In this document: positions 1-8,389 of the stretch, piece after piece | Numbering within the stretch: the stretch's first letter is position 1 | How the letters are laid out: each line of letters begins with the position of its first letter | From: Endomicrobium proavitum | GTDB taxonomy: Bacteria; Elusimicrobiota; Endomicrobiia; Endomicrobiales; Endomicrobiaceae | DNA length: 64,000 nt | Assembly (NCBI RefSeq): GCF_001027545.1 | Contig: NZ_CP009498.1 | Span: 1,054,001 to 1,118,000 of the forward strand | Direction: 5' to 3' | Position numbers and translations under genes: made by a program | Notes under the pieces: model-generated | Told to the model about the DNA's origin: nothing | Seen by the model: only the letters and a program-made list of their open reading frames with translations | The model's database searches: none

Positions 1-5
1 CGCTT

Positions 6-2579
6 TCATCTTACAAAAAACCTTTTTAAGAACTGTCTCATATTTTTTTCTTTCGGCGGCGAAATTAACGCCGTAAAATTTTTCAAAAACATCACTATGT
101 ATTTATCCGGGTGAACCGCTACGTATTTGTTGTGCCACACGGGAGAAAATTTATTTTTAAACTCGCGCAGTTTTGTTAAATCGTAATGAAAATGTTCCGC
201 AAACATGAAAATTTTTGCAAAATGTCTAACAGCGTCGGCGTCTTGAGAAACGTCCGGAAAATACGCAAGACCCAAATCAAACCACTTAAAGCCGTTGGAT
301 TTTGCCCATAAGATATTTTTAGTAAGAATGTAAGGGAAAATATCGTCGGCAATTTTTAAATATCTAACTACTCCGGTGGACATTTCATATTTATTTTTAG
401 CTGCCGCAAAAACTGAAAACGCGCAAATTTTGCCGTCCTTTCTTATTATGCTGAAATCCAAATCTTTCATGTAAGACTCGTCGTATTTGCCGGGAATAAA
501 GTTTATACGCAAGTATCCGTGCTCTTGTTCCCACGTTTTGTTAATTTGAGCAAATATTTCTCTGTATTTTTCAAAATCCGCGCTTTTAACAACCTCATAT
601 TCAAAACCCGAAGACTCCGCTTGCCGCTCAACCGACTGCATTGAAGTTAACAACTCTTTATTTTTATCAAAAGTTCTTAAAGGAATTTTAGCTTCCTGAC
701 CGATATTAAAAATATCAAGCCCTATGTCGTCGTAAAGCTGTTTGTATCTGTGATCTATTCCCACAAACGCCGGCTTTACGGATTCTTTATCCGCGGCTTC
801 TTTAAACTTCCACAAAAGTTCGCTCTTGTGAGAATAACCTCCGCCGACGGGATCTCCCAAAGATATAAGACTGTCTCCCGACTGCGCATACATTATAAAC
901 GCCGTTTTTTCATCGTTTACCATATAGCTTTTGCCCAACGCTAAAGCGTCAAAAGCGTAAGCGTAATCCGACGAGTAAGTAATTCTTTTTATATCGTTCT
1001 CGTCAAAAACCACGGGTTTTTTGAAATAGTTTTTAAATATTTGCTCAAGCGCCACTATTATAAATATAACAACAAGCCCGACAGTAGCTCTTAAAAACCT
1101 CGCGGCGTCCGAGGCGCCGAATAAGTTTTCGTATAACACGTCAAAACGTATCCACGAAAAAATATCTTGTTTGTTTATGAAAAAACCCGTCCACACAACA
1201 AGAACAAACACGCCGCCGATTGCGGAAAACCACCACATGCTAAGAGAAGCGTCAAGTATTGATATGTTTCTGTAAAAATATTTTTTTGCAAAAAGAAGCG
1301 CTATAAAAAGTATTATAAACGCCGCAAGAACAAGGGGCGGCTCGCCTATAGCCAAAATTAACAGTATTGCAAATCCGACGAGAAAACACGTCCATTTATA
1401 CGAACCCTTTATTCTCAGCTGCAGCGCTCTGGACAAGAAAAGCAAACTTGCCGCTGTTACGCTTAAAAGAAAATGAGATAAATCTTTAGTCCATACGGGA
1501 AGAAGTCTTAAAAAATTTTGTATCTGTTCTACGTTAAAAGGCGTTGACGCGGAAAACATGGCTATCATGCCCGCAAAAAAAGTTGAAACCGCAAGAACCT
1601 GAACAACCGCCGAAGAAACTGTTTTTCCGAAAATTCTTGTTTTGTCGTCAAACTTTTTCACAAGACGCGCGATTTCATAAAAACCAAACATGGAAAGAGC
1701 TATTACAAGCGGACAAAAATAAAATATGGCTCTGTATGCAAGAAGTCCGCCGATAACTCCCGGGTGCTTTGCGGCCTGGGGAAGCAAAAGCGCAATAGAC
1801 GCTTCAAAAACTCCCATTCCTCCGGGAACCTGACTGATAATGCCTAAAAGCTGCGCCACAAGAAATACTTTCAGCAAAATAAAATACGGTATCTCGCCCG
1901 ACGGCATAAGCATAAAAAGAGTAAGCGAAGCTATAATCCAGTCCGCGGTGGCAAGAAGTATTTGCGCGGCAACAATTTTAATATTAGGAAAAGAAATTTC
2001 CCATTTAAATATTTTTCTCGGTTTAGAATTAAAAGCGCTTAAACCAACGTAAGCGACAAGAATGAGAAGAAAAAATATTCCTATGCCTCTTGTGGACATT
2101 GCATATTTTGTTACGCCTTCAAGCGACACAGGGGTAGCCGTAAAAATAAGTCCGCCCACGGCAAGAAGCCCAAGCCAAATTGTTGCCGAAGAAAAAAACA
2201 AAACTTTGGTAACGTCCACCATGGAAACTTTATGCAAGGAATAAAGTCTATAGCGAATAGAGCCGCCAAAAAGCATTGAGTAGCCCGTATTGTTTCCTAA
2301 AACGTTGCTTATAAAACACGTAAAGAAAATATCTTTTGGTTTAAGAGGCGCTTTCGCATTAATGTATTTAAACGCTACAATATCGTATCCGCCAAGAAGC
2401 AAATAATAAGACAACGCAAAAAGAAGCGCTAAAATAATTCTTACAGACGGAATAGCCTGCAATGCGTTAACTATGTCGTCGTAACTTAAATCTTTCAGCT
2501 GATTGTTAAGAAGCGCAAGCGCGCCGACAAAAACCAAAAAACCCAAAGGAACCAAAATAAATTTCAACCATTTTTTCAT
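6..2579 (-). CDS. mprF: MprF-like phosphatidylglycerol lysyltransferase/flippase
   Basis: An 857-residue protein matching the two-part MprF architecture. Roughly the first 500 residues are a series of hydrophobic membrane segments (UPF0104-type flippase region). The soluble C-terminal part from about residue 530 is the DUF2156 aminoacyl-transfer domain, with the family-typical stretch SLGDPVGGG. Known MprF enzymes transfer lysine or alanine from aminoacyl-tRNA to phosphatidylglycerol and flip the lipid outward, giving resistance to cationic peptides; the amino acid used here cannot be told. It follows the ABC ATPase gene by 25 bases on the same strand, so the two may be cotranscribed. The stop lies at the left edge of the window and the gene appears complete. 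Confidence 0.88.
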   Translation of the reverse strand: MKKWLKFILVPLGFLVFVGALALLNNQLKDLSYDDIVNALQAIPSVRIILALLFALSYYLLLGGYDIVAFKYINAKAPLKPKDIFFTCFISNVLGNNTGYSMLFGGSIRYRLYSLHKVSMVDVTKVLFFSSATIWLGLLAVGGLIFTATPVSLEGVTKYAMSTRGIGIFFLLILVAYVGLSAFNSKPRKIFKWEISFPNIKIVAAQILLATADWIIASLTLFMLMPSGEIPYFILLKVFLVAQLLGIISQVPGGMGVFEASIALLLPQAAKHPGVIGGLLAYRAIFYFCPLVIALSMFGFYEIARLVKKFDDKTRIFGKTVSSAVVQVLAVSTFFAGMIAMFSASTPFNVEQIQNFLRLLPVWTKDLSHFLLSVTAASLLFLSRALQLRIKGSYKWTCFLVGFAILLILAIGEPPLVLAAFIILFIALLFAKKYFYRNISILDASLSMWWFSAIGGVFVLVVWTGFFINKQDIFSWIRFDVLYENLFGASDAARFLRATVGLVVIFIIVALEQIFKNYFKKPVVFDENDIKRITYSSDYAYAFDALALGKSYMVNDEKTAFIMYAQSGDSLISLGDPVGGGYSHKSELLWKFKEAADKESVKPAFVGIDHRYKQLYDDIGLDIFNIGQEAKIPLRTFDKNKELLTSMQSVERQAESSGFEYEVVKSADFEKYREIFAQINKTWEQEHGYLRINFIPGKYDESYMKDLDFSIIRKDGKICAFSVFAAAKNKYEMSTGVVRYLKIADDIFPYILTKNILWAKSNGFKWFDLGLAYFPDVSQDADAVRHFAKIFMFAEHFHYDLTKLREFKNKFSPVWHNKYVAVHPDKYIVMFLKNFTALISPPKEKNMRQFLKRFFVR

Positions 2580-2604
2580 TATGCGTTTCCCGATAAATTA
2601 AGAA

Positions 2605-3402
2605 TCACTTGCCGTTAAGCCAGCAAAATCCGTTTTTTTGCGTAAGTTCCACGTCCATGTCAAAAAGCTGCGATAATTTTTCGCTTGTAAAAACTTTTGC
2701 TCGCTCGCCGTCGGCAAAAACTTTTCCGTCTTTGAAAAATATAAATCTGTTTATTTCCGGAATTATATCGGACGCCAAATGCGTAACCAAAATAATTTTT
2801 GTTCCCGCTGCCGCAATCTTTCGCATTACGGCGTGAAGTTTTGCCGCCGACGCAATATCAAGGCTGTTTGACGGCTCGTCCAACACTAAAACTTTAGGCT
2901 CGTTAACCAACGCTCTTGCTATTAAAAAACGACGCGCCTCGCCGGAAGACATTGTGTCAATTGAATGTTGTTTAAGACGGCTTACTTCAAGAAACTCTAT
3001 CATTTTGCGCGCTTTTTCTTCCATCTGCAAGGTAACCGTGTGATTTTTTGCAATGCCCACGCTTGAAAAAAACCCGGACAGCACAGTTTCAAAGCCTGTT
3101 ATATCGGTTTGAAATTTATTTTGAAGCTCGCTTGTAACTATGCCCAAAGACTGCCTTAAATCGCTTATATTCCATTTATCGCGCCCAAAAAGCCTGCACA
3201 GCGTGTTGTCGCCGGTGTAAGACGGGTAAATATTTCCCGTAATAAGTTTAATAAACGTAGATTTTCCGGAACCGTTAGGCCCTATAACAGCAACGTTTTC
3301 ATCCGAGGCAATAGACAAGTTTACGTCGTTAAGAATAAATCTGTCTTGACGCAGAACCGACACATTGCGAAATTCTATAAATTGTTTATCAATTTTTTCC
3401 AT
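2605..3402 (-). CDS. ABC transporter-type ATPase (ModF/YlmA-like)
   Basis: A 265-residue single ATP-binding cassette. Walker A GPNGSGKST is at about residues 41-49, the signature MSSGEARR at 151-158, Walker B VLVLDEP at 171-177 and the H-loop histidine near 208. No membrane segment and no permease gene lies beside it. Stand-alone ATPases of this type (ModF, YlmA) are known but their substrates are mostly uncertain. It lies upstream of mprF on the same strand, so a role with the envelope is possible but only inferred. Family assignment is firm, function is not. Confidence 0.85.
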   Translation of the reverse strand: MEKIDKQFIEFRNVSVLRQDRFILNDVNLSIASDENVAVIGPNGSGKSTFIKLITGNIYPSYTGDNTLCRLFGRDKWNISDLRQSLGIVTSELQNKFQTDITGFETVLSGFFSSVGIAKNHTVTLQMEEKARKMIEFLEVSRLKQHSIDTMSSGEARRFLIARALVNEPKVLVLDEPSNSLDIASAAKLHAVMRKIAAAGTKIILVTHLASDIIPEINRFIFFKDGKVFADGERAKVFTSEKLSQLFDMDVELTQKNGFCWLNGK

Positions 3403-3460
3403 AAGATTTCCTATAAACTATAGCAACAGATTTTATAATATATGACATGATTATTCAATA

Positions 3461-3495
3461 AAAAAGACCGGTTTAAACCGCAAACCGGACTTCTG
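3461..3495 (-). terminator. Rho-independent terminator after the 170-aa secreted protein
   Basis: AGACCGGTTT at 3465-3474 pairs with AAACCGGACT at 3482-3491 with one mismatch. Read on the minus strand it is followed by a T run (A run on plus at 3458-3465). It closes the transcript of the gene at 3523-4035. Confidence 0.75.
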
Positions 3496-3522
3496 TTTAA
3501 ATATTAAAATTATCTTAAAAAA

Positions 3523-4035
3523 TTAATTCAGATTCAAAATATATTTTGCAGCATCAAAATCACCGGCGGAATATCTGGTAGGTTTAACGTAATAATCTTT
3601 CGAATCTTTTTTACTTTCCTGTTCAAGCAAATATTTTGCCGCGTCAAAATCCGACTTTTTAATCTTATCGGCTATTACATATTTTACAGTGTCATCTTTT
3701 ATAATAACGGCCTCTTTCATTTTTTCTTTACTGTGTTCAAACGTGCCCAAAAGAAGCTCTTTTGCAGCGTCGTAATTTTCATCATCGTACGAAAGCGATT
3801 TATAATCGTCAACTACTATTTCTACGGAATAATCATATTCAGGTTCAGGCTGGGTTGGTTGAAATTTTAATCTGTCGGCTTCGGTTAGATGTTCGTTACT
3901 TTCAGGTATTAAGCTGTCGTTAACTATCCATTCTATTTGAAATTTAGATATATCGTAATCGCTGTCATAGTCGGCAGCAACCCAAGACGGAAAAATACCT
4001 ATAGAAAACAATATTGCTACAAGTATCTTCTTCAT
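3523..4035 (-). CDS. Secreted protein with repeated DAAK-LL motifs, unknown function
   Basis: A 170-residue protein beginning with a clear signal peptide (about residues 1-21, ending VAADY). The mature part is acidic and lysine-rich and contains three versions of one motif: YDAAKELLLG, FDAAKYLLEQ and, at the very C-terminus, FDAAKYILNLN. The next gene upstream encodes FDAAAFLLGE in its linker, so the two products share a motif and may be functionally linked. The gene has its own terminator downstream and a second terminator separates it from the upstream gene. I do not recognise a family. Confidence 0.7.
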   Translation of the reverse strand: MKKILVAILFSIGIFPSWVAADYDSDYDISKFQIEWIVNDSLIPESNEHLTEADRLKFQPTQPEPEYDYSVEIVVDDYKSLSYDDENYDAAKELLLGTFEHSKEKMKEAVIIKDDTVKYVIADKIKKSDFDAAKYLLEQESKKDSKDYYVKPTRYSAGDFDAAKYILNLN

Positions 4036-4109
4036 AATGACCTCTTCAACGATAATGCATAATTATTATAACACAAACTTGAAAATTTGCAATTGCTTTT
4101 TATTTTTAA

Positions 4110-4152
4110 GCAAAAAAAGACCCTCCGGAAGAGATTATCCGGAGAGTCTTTT
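4110..4152 (-). terminator. Rho-independent terminator after the beta-barrel-like protein
   Basis: AGACCCTCCGG at 4118-4128 pairs with CCGGAGAGTCT at 4139-4149; on the minus strand the stem is followed by seven T residues. It ends the transcript of the gene at 4168-5361. Confidence 0.8.
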
Positions 4153-4167
4153 TTAAAATTCAAAATA

Positions 4168-5361
4168 TTAAAATAAATACCCTATGTATGCGCCCAATTT
4201 GCTGAATTTAACATCTTTATCAATATCCGCAGCTGTAAGATTGCGCGATAAATGAGAACTTGACACAGAATACAAAGCCTGAAGAACTACATTCCCTACC
4301 GATATTCCGCCGCCGAAAGCGTAATACAAACCGCCTCTGCTTTTTGCGTCGCCGATGTAGTCGTTATTTGCAAACATGAAGCTGTATCCTGCCTGACCTA
4401 AACCGTAAAGAGTAAACCAGCCCGCATCTATCGCTTTTAATTTTAAAGTTGCATAAACGGGCAGAAAGCTAAACGTTCCGGGAGTTTTTTCAAGATGTCT
4501 GTTAAACTCGTAACTTACGCCAACGCCCAATGCCGCCCAACCCAAAAAATATCCGTATCTTTCAATTGCAACGCTAAATCCGTAGTCTGTATTTTCTTTA
4601 CCGAGATCTTTTGCGACTGCGCCGATAATTTCTTTGCCGGAGGAGTCAAACTGTCCTTTTAAATCAAAAGCTACACCTACAAAAGTCTCATATTTTGCTT
4701 TTTCTTTGACAGGCTTAACAGGTTCAGGTTCATTATCTGCAACCGGGGGCGCTTGCGGAATACTGACCGCCGCTTCGCCAAGTAAAAATGCCGCTGCGTC
4801 AAAACCGTCATCTTCCACAGAAGCAGCAGCTTCAGGTTCTTGCACAACTGCCGAAGCTTCGTCTTGCGGCGCTGCAGGTTCAGCGGAAACTTCAGGCTGC
4901 CAAGGCTGCGCATCAGGAACCTGCTCCGGTTCTTCCGGCGGTTTTGGAACTTCTACCGCTTTTACATTGTATATTACAGACCCTGAATTATAGTCTGAAA
5001 CATAAGTCTGCGAGCCTTCCAAAGGCTGTGATGCGTCGCTGGTAAATTGTGTTTTTGCGCTGAAGTCTTCTTGGTCAACTTTTACAGGCGCGACAGCAGC
5101 AATTTCAGGTTCCGCGGGCGCTGCGGGAGCCTCAACCTGCACGGGCGCTGTCACAACAATTTTTTTCGTTTTAGTTATATCTATAATTTCTGAAATTTTA
5201 ATTTTTCTGTTTTTCGCTCCTACTTTAACGGTTATACCGGAGTTTGACTCGGCGGTTATTTTTCCTTCCACCACTTCGCCGGAACTCAAATATATATATT
5301 CCGCATAAGAGAAACTTACGCAAAACAGCATAACATAAAATATTGACGCTATTTTCTTCAC
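4168..5361 (-). CDS. Secreted outer-membrane-barrel-like protein with Pro/Glu/Ala linker
   Basis: A 397-residue protein in three visible parts. A signal peptide occupies about residues 1-20. Residues about 21-65 are a small beta-rich domain (YIYLSSGEVVEGKITAES and following), similar in style to SH3/Sm-like modules. A long linker rich in proline, glutamate and alanine follows, carrying FDAAAFLLGE. The last 180 residues alternate aromatic and glycine residues in the manner of an outer-membrane beta-barrel and end in GAYIGYLF with a terminal phenylalanine, a common signal for barrel insertion. It is followed by a terminator. Exact function unknown; location in the outer membrane is inferred. 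Confidence 0.65.
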   Translation of the reverse strand: MKKIASIFYVMLFCVSFSYAEYIYLSSGEVVEGKITAESNSGITVKVGAKNRKIKISEIIDITKTKKIVVTAPVQVEAPAAPAEPEIAAVAPVKVDQEDFSAKTQFTSDASQPLEGSQTYVSDYNSGSVIYNVKAVEVPKPPEEPEQVPDAQPWQPEVSAEPAAPQDEASAVVQEPEAAASVEDDGFDAAAFLLGEAAVSIPQAPPVADNEPEPVKPVKEKAKYETFVGVAFDLKGQFDSSGKEIIGAVAKDLGKENTDYGFSVAIERYGYFLGWAALGVGVSYEFNRHLEKTPGTFSFLPVYATLKLKAIDAGWFTLYGLGQAGYSFMFANNDYIGDAKSRGGLYYAFGGGISVGNVVLQALYSVSSSHLSRNLTAADIDKDVKFSKLGAYIGYLF

Positions 5362-5397
5362 TGTAAAACCTCGTTCGGCCTAATTTTAATATTCGGC

Positions 5398-6024
5398 CTA
5401 ATTTATAAGCTTTCCGGAAGAGTCATACTCTTTTCCGCCGATAAGCTCTCCGTTTTTCATAGTTCCGGAAAACTGAAGCTTGCCGCTTTTAAAATATTTT
5501 TTAACCTGACCTTCTCTCATTCCGTCAACTAGGGGGACTTGTTCGTAAAGCTCGCCTGTGTCATAGTATAGCTTGCTTATTCCGTTTCCGCCACCATCCA
5601 TTACAACTTCCTGCTTTTTGTTGCCGTTGGGGTAGTAAATAACTTCCGCCATTTTTTCTAAAGCTCTGCCGTTCCACTGATTTACCGTTACGGAAAGTTT
5701 AGCGCCGTTATCGTAAAATTCGGCTTCGTTTAACATAAGATTTGTTTTATACAGGGCTTTGCTTTTAACGGTTCCGTCCTGAAAATATTCCATAATTATT
5801 CCGTCGGGAATTCTGCCCTTTACTCCGGAAGAACGCCCTTCTATATGATAATATTCTCTGGCTATTTCCTTGCCTTCATCGTTATAAAAAACCATCTCTT
5901 TTTTAGGATTTCCTTCATAATAATGCGTTGCAACAACTTTTCTGGTGTTTTCGCCGTAAGCCTGCGCAACAAGCGGCAATATGCAAAAAATACTTGCAAA
6001 TACAACTAAAATAAATTTATTCAT
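5398..6024 (-). CDS. Secreted MORN-variant (YwqK-like) repeat protein
   Basis: A 208-residue protein with a signal peptide of about 22 residues (ending AQAYG). The mature part is built from repeats of the form DGxxxEYFxDGxxKSxxxYK, for example GIIMEYFQDGTVKSKALYK and KKYFKSGKLQFSGTMKNGEL. These are the MORN-variant repeats of the YwqK group; despite the database name toxin-antitoxin YwqK family antitoxin, no toxin partner is visible. The gene stands 36 bases upstream of the barrel-like gene on the same strand. Confidence 0.7.
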   Translation of the reverse strand: MNKFILVVFASIFCILPLVAQAYGENTRKVVATHYYEGNPKKEMVFYNDEGKEIAREYYHIEGRSSGVKGRIPDGIIMEYFQDGTVKSKALYKTNLMLNEAEFYDNGAKLSVTVNQWNGRALEKMAEVIYYPNGNKKQEVVMDGGGNGISKLYYDTGELYEQVPLVDGMREGQVKKYFKSGKLQFSGTMKNGELIGGKEYDSSGKLIN

Positions 6025-6109
6025 GTTTAAACTCCCTCAATTAAATAATAACATCAGTTAAAAATTAGACATCATATACTCTAAATATGTTACTCTTTTG
6101 GAAAGCGGT

Positions 6110-6139
6110 TTGCAAGATTTAGTTATAAAGATATATAAT
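6110..6139 (+). promoter_or_regulatory. Sigma70-type promoter for the MATE gene
   Basis: TTGCAA at 6110-6115 and TATAAT at 6134-6139 with an 18-base spacer, 23 bases before the start codon at 6163. A GAGG ribosome-binding site follows at 6154-6157. Confidence 0.65.
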
Positions 6140-6162
6140 AGTATAATTTTCCCGAGGTCACT

Positions 6163-7563
6163 ATGAACACGTTTATTACAATTAAAAACAGCTGGAACTC
6201 GCGCGGCGGGCAGCTTGAATTTTTAAAAATAGCCGCTCCTCTTATTATATCAACGGGAGCATGGGCTTTACAAAATTTCATCAACAGAGTTTTCTTGGCA
6301 TGGTACAGCCAAGACGCTTACGCGGCGTCCCTTCCCGCCGGACTTTTAAATTTTACAATTTTAAGCATTTTTATAGGAACTATTTCTTATATTGACGTTT
6401 TCATTTCGCAATATAACGGAAATAAAGATTACCATAAAATAGGTTCCGCCGTGTGGCAAAGCTGTTATTTGGCGGTTATAGCCTCGGCAGTTGTATTTAT
6501 ATTTTCTTTGTTTTCAGACGCTATTTTTAATTTGTCAGGGCACAGCCAAGCTGTAATAGCCGAAGAAATTAAATATTTTAAAATATTGTGCATGGGCTCG
6601 CTGCCGCTGCTTGCAAGCAACGCTTTAACCGGTTTTTACGCCGGTCGCGAAAAAACCGGAGTTATTTTGTTTGTAAATATAATAGGCATAGCCGTTAACG
6701 CTATAGCCGATTACGTTTTAATTTTCGGCAAACTCGGCTTTGCGCCAATGGGCATAGAAGGCGCCGCAATCGCAAGTATTTTAGCTTCGGTTGTAATGCT
6801 TTCCACATTTTTCCTTTTAATTTTTTTAAATAAGAAAAACAGAATTTACCAAATCAAAAACTTCAAGCCGGATTTTACTTTTATAAAAAAACTTTTTAAA
6901 TTCGGTTTTCCAAACGGCGTGGAATTTTTCTTTGATATGGGCGCTTTTACTTTTTTTGTAATACTTATGGGCTCCATTCAGAAAGATATACAATCCGCCA
7001 CAAATATAGTAATGAATATAAATCAGTTAATTTTTATGCCTTTGGTAGGGTGCGGAATTACGACATCCATTATGGTGGGAAATTACCTTGGGCAAAACAA
7101 ACCGGAATTAGCGTCAAAAAGCGTGAGAACTGCGTTGAAAATAGTTTACTCATATATTGCGCTTGTGGTTTTGGCTATTGTAATTGTTCCGGGATTTTTT
7201 ATTTTCCCGTTTGCAAACGGCGCCGAAGCGGAAATTGTTTTGAAAATAAAACCTTTAATTATAGAGCTTCTGCGTTTTGTGGCAATATACACGGTTTTTG
7301 ACCCGTTAAACGTAATTTTCTGCGCGGCAATTAAAGGCGCCGGCGACACGGCTTTCGTTATGAAAACTTTTATTGTATTGTCGGTTTGCGTTGCAATTGT
7401 CCCCATTTATTTTGTAATTTCAATTCTTCACCTTAACTTTTATATCGGCTGGTCTATTTTTGTTTTCTACGTGATAATGCTTGCTACAACATTCTTTTTA
7501 AGATATAAAACAGGCAAATGGAAGAAGATGCGCGTAATTGAGATGAAAATTATAGAGTCTTAA
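6163..7563 (+). CDS. MATE family efflux transporter
   Basis: A 466-residue polytopic membrane protein with about 12 hydrophobic segments in two homologous MatE halves; the segments around FINRVFLAWYSQDAYAA and the GEAAL-like repeat region are typical. MATE proteins export drugs or metabolites using sodium or proton gradients; the substrate is not predictable here. The start at 6163 follows a GAGG site and a good promoter. The stop codon TAA (7561-7563) is at the same time the first three bases of a heptamer-repeat element that begins TAACGACAAG. tRNA-Leu lies 160 bases downstream. Confidence 0.88.
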   Translation: MNTFITIKNSWNSRGGQLEFLKIAAPLIISTGAWALQNFINRVFLAWYSQDAYAASLPAGLLNFTILSIFIGTISYIDVFISQYNGNKDYHKIGSAVWQSCYLAVIASAVVFIFSLFSDAIFNLSGHSQAVIAEEIKYFKILCMGSLPLLASNALTGFYAGREKTGVILFVNIIGIAVNAIADYVLIFGKLGFAPMGIEGAAIASILASVVMLSTFFLLIFLNKKNRIYQIKNFKPDFTFIKKLFKFGFPNGVEFFFDMGAFTFFVILMGSIQKDIQSATNIVMNINQLIFMPLVGCGITTSIMVGNYLGQNKPELASKSVRTALKIVYSYIALVVLAIVIVPGFFIFPFANGAEAEIVLKIKPLIIELLRFVAIYTVFDPLNVIFCAAIKGAGDTAFVMKTFIVLSVCVAIVPIYFVISILHLNFYIGWSIFVFYVIMLATTFFLRYKTGKWKKMRVIEMKIIES

Positions 7564-7606
7564 CGACAAGTAGAAAGTAGGAAGGAGTAAGGAACAAGTA
7601 AGAAGC
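7561..7606 (+). repeat. Solo heptamer-type repeat element
   Basis: After TAACGACA comes a purine-rich run built of 7-base units (AGTAGAA, AGTAGGA, AGGAGTA, AGGAACA, AGT). The 32 bases 7568-7599 match the inverted repeats around the four-helix-bundle gene at 62 kb in 31 of 32 positions. The element starts exactly at the stop codon of the MATE gene. Confidence 0.8.
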
Positions 7607-7636
7607 AACACAATAAAAAGACGCAGCAATGATTAG

Positions 7637-7715
7637 AGTTTAGGCAAGGCTTGCCGCGACGAAGTTTGTTGGACACAAATGAGGAGCGGCGTAACGAAGC
7701 ATAAATCCAAAAGAC
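7637..7715 (+). repeat. tRNA-adjacent repeat, copy 1
   Basis: AGTTTAGGCAA followed, after a variable part, by a 30-base block at 7686-7715 (GCGGCGTAACGAAGC then ATAAATCCAAAAGAC). The block recurs next to tRNA-Thr at 15767-15796 with 26 of 30 bases identical. It ends 8 bases before tRNA-Leu. A short direct repeat, AAAAGACRCAGCAATG, flanks it at 7616-7631 and 7709-7724. Confidence 0.6.
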
Positions 7716-7723
7716 ACAGCAAT

Positions 7724-7805
7724 GCGGCGGTGGCGGAATGGCAGACGCGCAGGTCTCAGAAGCCTGTCCCGAAAGGTGGTGCGGGTTCAAATCCCGCCCG
7801 CCGCA
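7724..7805 (+). tRNA. tRNA-Leu (anticodon CAG)
   Basis: Acceptor stem GCGGCGG (7724-7730) pairs with CCGCCGC (7798-7804), discriminator A at 7805. Anticodon stem CAGGT/GCCTG encloses loop CTCAGAA with anticodon CAG. T arm is GCGGG, TTCAAAT, CCCGC. A long variable arm (TCCCGAAAGGTGGT region) fits a class II leucine tRNA. CCA is not encoded. Confidence 0.95.
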
Positions 7806-7824
7806 TAAAAAAAACAATAAAAAA

Positions 7825-7857
7825 GCCGAAAGATTTAAAAATCTTTCGGCTTTTTTA
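7825..7857. terminator. Bidirectional terminator after tRNA-Leu
   Basis: GCCGAAAGAT (7825-7834) and ATCTTTCGGC (7841-7850) form a perfect 10-bp stem with a 6-base loop, A run on the left and T run on the right. It serves tRNA-Leu and the convergent gene at 7874-8371. Confidence 0.9.
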
Positions 7858-7873
7858 TTGTTTTAACGACTAA

Positions 7874-8371
7874 CTATTTATCTTTTTTTAGTTCTATTTT
7901 TTCGGAGACTTCTTGGCCGGTTTCAGGGTCAATGCCGTGAAGGATGTAATAATATACTTTAGGAATGCCAAGCATTCCGTCTTTTGAAAAAACATAAACT
8001 TTTTTAAGATAGGCTTTTTTATTGTTTATAGTAATTTCAGCAACAGCCAAACCGTTGTGCGTGAAAAGTTTTATAGCCCTGTCTTCAACAGCTTTGAGAG
8101 CAAGTTCAAAATGTTTTTCGTTTGTATGTTTTGTTTTAAAACCGTAGGCTTTTTTTTCAAAAGCGCTAAGCTCTTCTCTTCTGCCGTCAATAGCGTGCAA
8201 AAGCCAATAAGCGTCTATAGGATTTTTTTCGTCTATCTTTTTATCGGTAATATTGGCGTCGTAATAGACAACGTTGGCGTTTTTATTTCTTTCAATAGTA
8301 AAAACGGTATGGTTTGCAAAAACAGAAGAACAGCTTAAAATGATAACGGCAAATATTATTGTAATTTTCAT
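7874..8371 (-). CDS. Secreted DUF4833-like protein
   Basis: A 165-residue protein with a signal peptide (about residues 1-19, ending VFANH). The mature region has the pattern FTIERNKNANVVYYDAN, PIDAYWLLHAIDGRREEL and FEKKAYGF, which I recognise as the DUF4833 family of small exported proteins. The biochemical role of that family is unknown. It stands alone between a terminator and the addB-like gene. Confidence 0.65.
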   Translation of the reverse strand: MKITIIFAVIILSCSSVFANHTVFTIERNKNANVVYYDANITDKKIDEKNPIDAYWLLHAIDGRREELSAFEKKAYGFKTKHTNEKHFELALKAVEDRAIKLFTHNGLAVAEITINNKKAYLKKVYVFSKDGMLGIPKVYYYILHGIDPETGQEVSEKIELKKDK

Positions 8372-8389
8372 GTCGGGTATTTTAACATT

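Noticed and set aside
7560-7817. Minus-strand 85-codon frame
   Set aside because: It runs across tRNA-Leu and the two repeat elements; a frequent false gene.
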